This document shows, in pieces, positions 57,018 to 64,000 of a DNA stretch of 64,000 nt (position 1 is its first letter; every line of letters begins with the position of its first letter). The translations under genes and the position numbers were made by a program. This DNA comes from Periconia sp. R9002 (lineage: Eukaryota; Ascomycota; Dothideomycetes; Pleosporales; Periconiaceae), in assembly GCA_023627715.1 (NCBI GenBank), contig JAMAHW010000009.1, forward strand, positions 434,001-498,000. Direction: 5' to 3'. Under the pieces are notes generated by a model. It worked only from the letters and a program-made list of their open reading frames with translations, was not told where the DNA came from and ran no database searches.

Positions 57018-58256
57018 ATGGCAGAAAGCTACGCATCCCACTTCGGTATCAACAACATTCCGTACGGAATCGCAAGTTCCGCGAGACGTCCATCACCGCA
57101 GGCCGTGACTCGACTCGGAGATGAAGTAATCTTTCTGGCTGAACTTGCAAAGCAAGAAATCCTAGCATCGATATCCCCACCACTGACTTCAATATTTTCC
57201 GAGGGAAGCCTAAACACGTTTGCCGCGTTACCAAAATCAACACTAAAGATAGTGCGCAACGCTATTCAAAGCATTCTCGAGGATGAGATGCATAAGGAGA
57301 GCTCCGAGAACATCAAAGATGTGACCATGCATCTTCCTGTTCGGATTGGCGACTTCACTGACTTTTCCGTTTCCCCCGACCACGTTCAAAATGCGCCAGA
57401 GGCTTTATACGGCGTACGCAAGTTTCCCGCCACATTCCATCAATTCCCGATGGGCTATGCCGGACGCTGCTCCTCGATCTATCCTTCAGGTACCCCGATA
57501 TACCGTCCATTGGGCCAGTTTATTGAAGACTACGCCGCACCGGAGAAAAAAGTCATATTCGGTGCATCACGAGGGCTAGACTACGAATTCGAAATAGGCG
57601 CTATTGTTGGCAAACCGGTCCCAGCGGGTGCCGGGGTCTACGCAAAGGATATGGACGAGCACATCTTCGGACTTGTGCTGGTGAATGACTGGAGCTCGCG
57701 TGATATCCAAGGCAACGAAATGCGAGATCCTCTGGGTCCCTTTGCTGGGAAGAATTTCGGTACCTCGATATCGCCGTGGGTGATTACCTTAGAGGCTCTT
57801 AATGCATTCAGAGTTCCTGCTGCAGAACATACCCAGCCGGTCGCGGATTTCCTACACGATCCTAACAGTATATCGTATGATCTTACTATTGAGGGTACAC
57901 TCACTAGGAATGGAACGACGACGAGAGTGTGTAAGGTTGGCTTTGCGCATATGTATTGGACTTTCAGGCATATGCTTGCTCATAACTCTTTTGGTGGGTG
58001 TCCGCTGAATACGGGTGATCTTTTGGCTTCCGGAACGGTTTCGGGCACTCGGATTTCGGAACTCGCATGCTTGATGGAGCTCACTATGAATGGGAAGCGA
58101 CCTTTCAGATTAGAAGATGGCTTGGAGTTGAGGTATTTGGGGGATGGTGATGTTGTGACTTTCAATGCGAGAGCAGGGGGAGAAAATACAGGGGTTGGTT
58201 TTGGAGAATGCGTGGGCGAGATAAAGCCTGCCCGTGTAGCTGAGGCTCGTATCTAA
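57018..58256 (+). CDS. Fumarylacetoacetase
   Basis: Single exon, 412 residues from the ATG at 57018-57020 (MAESYASHFGINNIPYG). It is a complete two-domain enzyme: the SH3-like N-domain with GDEVIFLAELAKQ, then DFSVSPDHVQNAPE with the putative catalytic His (equivalent to mouse His133), PMGYAGRCSSIYPSGTPI, FGASRGLDYEFEIGAIVGKP (metal-binding Asp/Glu) and VLVNDWSSRDIQ. The C-part has AHMYWTFRHMLAHNSFGGCP and ENTGVGFGECVGEI. Fumarylacetoacetase hydrolyses the C-C bond in 4-fumarylacetoacetate, the last step of Tyr/Phe breakdown. Here it lies with a LigB dioxygenase rather than homogentisate dioxygenase and maleylacetoacetate isomerase, so it may act on a related dicarbonyl product. Confidence 0.92.
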   Translation: MAESYASHFGINNIPYGIASSARRPSPQAVTRLGDEVIFLAELAKQEILASISPPLTSIFSEGSLNTFAALPKSTLKIVRNAIQSILEDEMHKESSENIKDVTMHLPVRIGDFTDFSVSPDHVQNAPEALYGVRKFPATFHQFPMGYAGRCSSIYPSGTPIYRPLGQFIEDYAAPEKKVIFGASRGLDYEFEIGAIVGKPVPAGAGVYAKDMDEHIFGLVLVNDWSSRDIQGNEMRDPLGPFAGKNFGTSISPWVITLEALNAFRVPAAEHTQPVADFLHDPNSISYDLTIEGTLTRNGTTTRVCKVGFAHMYWTFRHMLAHNSFGGCPLNTGDLLASGTVSGTRISELACLMELTMNGKRPFRLEDGLELRYLGDGDVVTFNARAGGENTGVGFGECVGEIKPARVAEARI

Positions 58257-58342
58257 CTCAATTGTATTGTATGAATGCTTGAATGTGATGATGAGATATG
58301 TACATTACAACTCGTGATCCAACAAGGAGCCTTTCTCTTGAT

Positions 58343-59362
58343 CTACCACTCCATTTCCGTTTCCCTTGGGTCTCCATGGGAGATTCGACAAGGCCTGCTT
58401 CCTTGCTGTGGCTTTAGGCGATTTGAGAAACAGTCTAAACAAAGGCCACTGCTCCGCTCAATCTTGTTGGCTTCGCCCCACAGGTCAAACTTCATACGGT
58501 CTATTACACATGACTCATGTTTGCCGCAATATGACTCTTTAGCATACAATTCTCGAGTCTTCGTAATTATACCCATCAGCGAAAGGTCATATTGAGCGTC
58601 TGTTGTCAGCGACAGTTCGGGTAATATTTTCTGCTTCGTGAGATTCTCGAAGAAACGTTGTACGTGGTTACAAACCGGAGCTTCATCCAATTTAATGGTT
58701 TGATAAAGCCGGTTTATCATCACTGCGTACAATCTCTCTCGCACCTGAGTTCTTGCTTGCTCCAATAACACTGAAACAATATTAATACAGTCTTGAAGAT
58801 GCTATGAATGTTTCTTACACAAAATATTATCTGGAAGGAAAATATCAACATCAGATATATCTTCAGCCATAGAGAGAAAAGAGCCACTATGGTGCAGGAT
58901 TATCCTGCATGTAGTCTGATAGAAAGGCCTCGGAGCGTCGGAAATAAAGGCCGCTGCCATCAAATACGATAATGCGTTCATACTTCTTTCAAATTGAATG
59001 AGACCTGACTGATCTAACCACAGTCCTAAGGTAGAGTTCAGGGGTCCGAGACAGTCAAACTTGTCGGCAGTCACTGCAATCCAAAAAAATTCGATTGGAG
59101 ATTTTGGCCAATCAGGTGCTCTTCTGTGGAATCGACTGCAAATAAGGGCTAGGGCAAAACCGTTGTCTTCCGGCATTGAAATCTCTTTGGGGTTATCAGG
59201 ATCCAAATCTTGACCTTCGCTGAAACGCGGCCCAAGCAGGTTCTTGAAGTAGTCCGAGGCACCTCGTAAGACCTCGGAGGAGACCTTGATTCTCTTTTTC
59301 TCTGGCCCAACAACTAGGATGACGTCGCCTTTCTCGGCAAGCACTAGCATAGGAGTCGACAT
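58343..59362 (-). CDS. BTB/POZ-domain protein
   Basis: Exons 59362-58819 and 58770-58343 give 323 residues. The first 120 residues match fungal BTB proteins: GDVILVVGPEKKRIKVSSEV, LRGASDYFKNLLGPRFSEGQ and, after a loop, FALALICSRFHRRAPDWP. The part after the intron is helical and Cys-containing (VCNHVQRFFENL, ESYCGKHESC, LCLDCFSNRLKP), possibly a zinc-binding tail. BTB proteins form dimers and often act as Cul3 adaptors; the short fungal type is mostly uncharacterised. The 48-nt intron is set by GTAAG and TTCAG, and its removal keeps frame. Confidence 0.75.
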
Positions 59363-61109
59363 TGAATGCGTGAGAGAGGTATTTATCGGGGGAGAATGAT
59401 CAATGCGAAATCAGAAGCTACAATGGAACTGTCCATCAACTTAGAGTGGTTATCGAGCTCTTATATGTACATTCTAGTACTGTAGGTTCTATACAATCAG
59501 TTAGCAAACAATGAACCAGCATGGTCAGAAGCTCATGCCTCAGCATCTGCTAACGAGGGGTGAAAAAGCAAACTGGCACGCGTGAAGCCACAGAATGTGG
59601 CAATCGAATAATTCACATGATGCACAGGGGAGGTTTCCATTGATCACATCGTATTTGCGCCATCTCAGTAACCTGCAAGAGGCAATCAGACATCGATAGC
59701 CACCACAATCAACATCAATCAGGAGTCTCTGTCGTTGAACGTGGAACAGTAGCATCCGAGATATTGATAAAAGAAAACTGCGAGAGTCCATGGATACAAG
59801 CATGAGGATAAAAGCTGGCCTGCTGTAGATGTTCAGTCGTATCAATGTAAGTGTGCCGATGTATGTACAAAAGTTTCCATGTGCTAGAAAGCATCGAGCA
59901 AATGAACCCCAACAATCGCGCACAGCACCAATATTTCCTGTTAGGGTATGTCGTGAGATTAGGTTCACATGTCCCGAGCGCTGACAAACAACTGACAAAA
60001 CTAGGTGGTACGTGCGCTGCACTTAGGTAGGGCGCAAAATGTGCCTTTGTGCCTAGAAAATAATGATGAAAAGTCTCCGCGAGCAAGGATCTATGAGACA
60101 TACACGCAGAGTCACAGTGGTGGTAAGTCATTGGTTGAAAAGTGCAATGTAGTGGTCGTATATGTACCGCTTCTTTGACACCGCCCACGCAACCGAAAGA
60201 AAATGCGCGGCCAGCTCTAATGAAGCACCTAAAGATCCCTCTCCGCATCGCTGAATCGCAAAAGCCCAATGGAATTACTCGAGGTGCAACGTTACAAAAC
60301 GTAAAGAAGCTAATGAGATGGGCATTTGAACTGTCTGATAGATGCGTTGAGGAGTGGAAGAGGGTGGACGTCTGCCGAAAATTTTATAAGGTGGTCGGGG
60401 TCCATTAGACTAGCCTCAGAATGGATTAGCGCAGGGGACGGTCTCCTACTTAGCATCAACTACATCGACAACGCTCCAGCATCCACGGCACATCAACAGT
60501 CACTGCCGTTCTATATCTATCTCCAGTAAAATCACAACAACTGCAGCTAGAATTTAGCTTTCCACGATATGCACATCCGTTTCTGCACATATTCCTCCTA
60601 ACAAGACGGGTAGTTGCCACCGGATTCGCCGCTTATTAACATTAATAATCCTCGTCGACACCAAGAAGCAAATCGGATGCTGGAGGTCCGTGGCCACAAT
60701 TTGCTTTATCACCAACTTCAAATCACCTTTTTCGATCCAAACACCGTCAAAGGCCCGGAAATGGCGGTCACGATGTTGAGAGGGGCCCTGGGCATCTTGG
60801 CCATCCAATCGATATGTGAGGCTGCATACGACGAGTCGAGTGAAGAGGATGCCACTACATCTGTTTTCGTACCAAAGATATATTAATGGACCTGGTGACA
60901 ACAAGACATGGGTAACATTGAAGTCTTGAGCTTTCTCGTTACATCTATATCGTTATAGCTAGATAAATAATATCACCGAGCTACTACCCAGGCTATCCCT
61001 ACCCAGACAAAAAACAACCCCAAAAGGCTGTTGTACTGATATACTCACTGTGCCCAGCACTTTCGAGAGTCGTACTGCAGCATTGAAACTCACAAACATA
61101 TCGTTTACC
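59363..61109. other. Intergenic region, one weak candidate
   Basis: 1.75 kb with no supported gene. Frames at 59540-60022 and 59715-60269 (minus) show no domains. One plus-strand piece ending TAA at 60884-60886, with HNLLYHQLQITFFDPNTVKG and MLRGALGILAIQSICEAAYD, reads like real protein and has an ATG at 60677, but it is only 69 residues and may be a fragment of a decayed gene. Confidence 0.35.
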
Positions 61110-62722
61110 ATGGATAAATCCGCCAAAACTGTCTTCAACTTCGTGAACCTTTCTCATCCCAACGAGCTCAAGGATGAGGAAACTCAATTACGCATCCGGA
61201 GGCTAGCTATGACTGAGTTTGGGAGGACGCGCCGAAAGCCAAAGACCAAGCGTGAGAAGAACGAGATTGTGTTCGAGATTCGAGATCCCCCAGCAGAAAG
61301 CTCTCAACGTCCCGTGCCTATCGAACGATTTGGTGCTGGAGCAGTGGATCCTTTCACTGCCTATCCCATCGAACTGGACGATACTTCAAGAGAATTAGTG
61401 GCGTTCAGTGAGTATTCTATATGCCATAACAGTTTTGATAACATGTATCCACAGGAGGGACCAAAGCTTACTCCATGCAGTTTTCCGAGACAACAGCACT
61501 CACGCTCGACAGTTACGGGGCTCCTGGTATCCTGTTGGACTGACGGACAGAGTTGCTTTCCACAACCTCCTTTCCAACTCCCGTCTTTACATGTTGAAAG
61601 AACTGACTGGATCGTTCTTCCGTCAAGATGATGTTGTATCCTTGTCACACCACAATGCAGCCTTGCGTTTGATGGCCGAAAAAATGAATGACCCCAAACA
61701 GCATGATAACGATGAAATGCTTGCTTCAATCTCATCTTTTATGATTCACCATGTAGAGTTCCTCTGATTTCCCTCAACCGAAGGACGATATTAACACGGC
61801 TTCAGCATGTTCTAGGGACGTTTGTGGGCTGGGAGCAACATCGCAATGCGCTAGCCAGTGTCGTCCAACTAAGAGGTGGCATAGATTTTATTACCAACGA
61901 GAATCTGCGCATTACGATTTCCTGGTACGTATCTACATACCGTCTGATTACTTGTAACTGACAGACCTTCACAGGTGCGACCTCATCGGCTCGTTTTCGC
62001 AAGACATGCCATCCATTGTCCCCATGCCACACAAGTGGAAAAACGAGGCGAGCTCCCCGCCAGGATCCCCACGTCCATTCAATCACGTCTCTCTGTCATG
62101 GAAGAAAGAGCTTCCAATGTTGATCGAGTGGATCACAGTCTTCGACGACATCGCACAGCTCATATCCCTCGATCAAGTCCTCCGAGAAAAGGATTACCAA
62201 CGCGCGGAAAATAGTGGATCCTGGATTGAACCGGCTATTTTCCGCCTGCTCGCCTTCCGCCCTTTGAACCGAGGAGCCGAGCGCGAAGACGTCATTGAAG
62301 AGGTCTGCCGTTTGGGGACGATGTTGTTTCTTGCACCGATTTGGCGATGCCTCGGCGCCGCGCCTGTATGGACAACCTGCATCTCGCAGAACTTACTGTC
62401 TGTGCTGTCAAATCATATGATTGAGTGGGGCAATCTGAAATGTTTGTTGCTGTGGACGTTGTACTTTGCCGCCATTGAGTCGCAAGATGCGCGCGAGAAG
62501 AGCCAGTACGCATTCATACTCGCTGTATTGATGAACGGTTCACACATCGATAGATGGGAAGATTTGATGGAAATTGTAAAAGGGGTTTTGTGGGTGGAGC
62601 AAGTGTTTGCAAGCAGCGACGAGGTCATTCGTGAAGAGGTTCTCCGCATCCTGGAAATGCAGGCCCGCAATGCTATGGTGGAGGCTGAGGATGATGAACT
62701 GGAACGCTTAGGATCGGGGTAA
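61110..62722 (+). CDS. Fungal-specific regulator-like protein without zinc cluster
   Basis: Exons 61110-61411, 61455-61752, 61806-61924 and 61975-62722 give 488 residues. The N-terminus KTVFNFVNLSHPNELKDEET and a basic segment (FGRTRRKPKTKREKN) are typical of a widespread fungal family with a transcription-factor-like domain (Fungal_trans_2 type) but no Zn2Cys6. Then come DPFTAYPIELDDTSRELVAF and RGSWYPVGLTDRVAFHNLLS across the first junction, HVLGTFVGWEQHRNALASVV and ITISWCDLIGSFSQDMPSIV. The first intron is only 43 nt; a GTATTC donor was chosen because the stronger-looking GTGAGT breaks the frame. Whether the protein binds DNA is unknown. Confidence 0.7.
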
Positions 62723-63262
62723 AAGTACCTCGATCCTCAATTTTTTTTACTCCCGCTCTTGGGGTTGCCGCTGCATGCGTACGTACTAGATACCCCTTCA
62801 TTGTGAAATAGACAAAAAAGAGATTACGGAAGCAATATTCGTGCCCTGTGTAATGAACTTCGTGATTTTTAAATTAGCTGCAAAGCCATAGGCCATATAG
62901 GTACATACAAAATTACATCATTGCTCGTCCTTTCTGTTAACCCGTCCGTCCATACCTAGACGAAGTAGTGGCAAACGAACTGTTACAGGGATTGGCACCG
63001 TACATCGACCAGGCTAGTGTGTATATCAAAACCCTAACACTTATGCTTGTTCACGTTCGATTCAATAGTTCGCTGAGAGTTTTCTAAGTGCTATGTATGA
63101 AATAATCGAACTAAAAAAAACAATGCACGACTGTTGTGTAGGAAAGACATTCTGAGTCCAAATTACACGTAAAGCTGTGAACCAAATTGCGACAAGGAAA
63201 ACCTGTATGACATACCAAAGCTTCCCTGAAATAGTCATGAATCTTCGTCATGAACATGCACC
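62723..63262. other. Convergent 3' intergenic spacer
   Basis: 540 bp between two stop codons. Nothing recognisable is seen. Confidence 0.45.
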
Positions 63263-64000
63263 TTACTCTCCATCCACCTCTCCAGATTTTGAGGTGCTTA
63301 CATCGGTCAGAGGAATGAAGGTTCGACTGCTCAGATGAGTGTCGGTAAACAGGCTTGCTTCCGGATCGTGTCTTGGTTTTCTGCGAATTTCCAAGGCTAA
63401 ATTCGCTCTAGCCGGTCGCTCCTGGCTATTCTCAGTGTTTCTCCCTCTCCAAGATCGAATCACTGCAGACATCCTCTGGAGTAGCGGAGAGTTCTTGAAT
63501 AGTATGGGTAGACACGGCAACGATAAAAGAAAAAAGCCAGGAACGATCTCAGCAAAGCACCATAGACCCAATTCAGAAATGGCGTAGCTCATATCCGGAT
63601 CCCTCGCAAAGGCGAACGCGCTTTTCATTCGGAATCCCGCTCCTACAGTGGCACTGAACATATTAGCAAACTAAAACCAGACTGTAAAAACCATCTGACT
63701 CACAAAAGCCCCATCGCAAACAACCCCGCTACACCAAGCTTCCTCCTCAGCGGCAGTTGTAGCCTCCAAACCACCATCTGAGGAACCAAGAGGATAACAA
63801 GATCAGAGAAGAAGTTCACGAACGCAGAGGCTACAATAACCTCCGCCATATCGAGACACTTCCCCGGAGCCCACGGCGTCCATAGTTTGTGTCGAGGTGA
63901 GCACCCAAAGATTTCGATAATGATAGTGATGGTGTAGAACAAGGCGTTGATCCAGAGAATGATGTGGCACGTCCACCAGAATTTGTTGTGGACACCTGCA
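63263..64000 (-). CDS. Seven-helix membrane protein (fungal rhodopsin-domain type), 3' part
   Basis: The gene enters from beyond the right edge. The visible exons are 63999 (or beyond) to 63704 and 63653-63263, joined across a 50-nt GTGAGT...TCAG intron. The start is outside. It reads FWWTCHIILWINALFYTITI, a loop CSPRHKLWTPWAPGKCLD, then FFSDLVILLVPQMVVWRLQL, PLRRKLGVAGLFAMGLLFAT and DPDMSYAISELGLWCFAEIV, followed by GFFLLSLPCLPILFK and a polar tail ending SGEVDGE. This order (the Cys/Trp loop, D-x-x-ILLVP, LRRKLGV and the last helix) is that of the large fungal family including Pth11-like and SAT4 proteins. Its ligand and role are unknown. Confidence 0.75.

Noticed and set aside
59540..60269. 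Two overlapping minus-strand frames as a possible gene
   Set aside because: No domain, no consistent splice model and poor composition.

Overview
This is nuclear DNA of a filamentous ascomycete (Pezizomycotina), most likely a dothideomycete of the Pleosporales type. The reasons are dense genes on both strands, short GT-AG introns (about 43-170 nt) with RCTAAC-like branch sites, very short exons, and a gene set that includes a septin Cdc3/AspB, Pom34, an Egh16-type secreted protein, an AA9 lytic polysaccharide monooxygenase and cellobiose dehydrogenase. The species call is inference. Most genes are split, so I rebuilt exons by hand; a reading frame that closes across every junction is the main support for each model.

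Left part (1-32 kb) is mainly housekeeping: the 3' end of a DUF1996-like gene, a metallophosphoesterase, an alpha/beta hydrolase, the queuine tRNA-ribosyltransferase accessory subunit (QTRT2), AP-1 mu, an orphan small gene, a tRNA-Lys(CTT), a secreted Trp/Gly-rich protein, a small membrane protein, nucleoporin Pom34, a degenerate AMP-binding protein, an NCS1 permease, a seven-helix membrane protein, an Egh16-like protein, Pwp2/Utp1, septin Cdc3/AspB and an unknown protein.

Middle part (32.8-46 kb): an AA9 LPMO and a cellobiose dehydrogenase are divergently transcribed from one 1.46-kb intergenic region. CDH is the established electron donor of LPMOs, so this is probably a functional redox pair for cellulose attack. 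Next come a PSI-like one-pass membrane protein, a flavin monooxygenase fused to an acetoacetate-decarboxylase-like domain, a small conserved-looking protein, a membrane-anchored aldehyde dehydrogenase that has lost its catalytic motifs, and an M20 peptidase.

Right part (47-58 kb) looks like a catabolic cluster: MFS transporter, transcription factor with two C2H2 fingers plus a Zn2Cys6 cluster, LigB-type extradiol dioxygenase, CocE-type hydrolase, cupin and fumarylacetoacetase. Together they could import, de-esterify, ring-open and hydrolyse an aromatic compound. The substrate is unknown. The window ends with a BTB protein, a zinc-cluster-less fungal regulator and the 3' end of another seven-helix protein.

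The most striking observation is the tRNA-Lys(CTT) gene at 9376-9544 (minus). Besides a normal anticodon-loop intron it carries a second, 59-nt insertion inside the T-loop with the hallmarks of a spliceosomal intron. That insertion splits the exonic B box and itself contains a B-box-like sequence. Removing both introns gives a perfect 73-nt tRNA.
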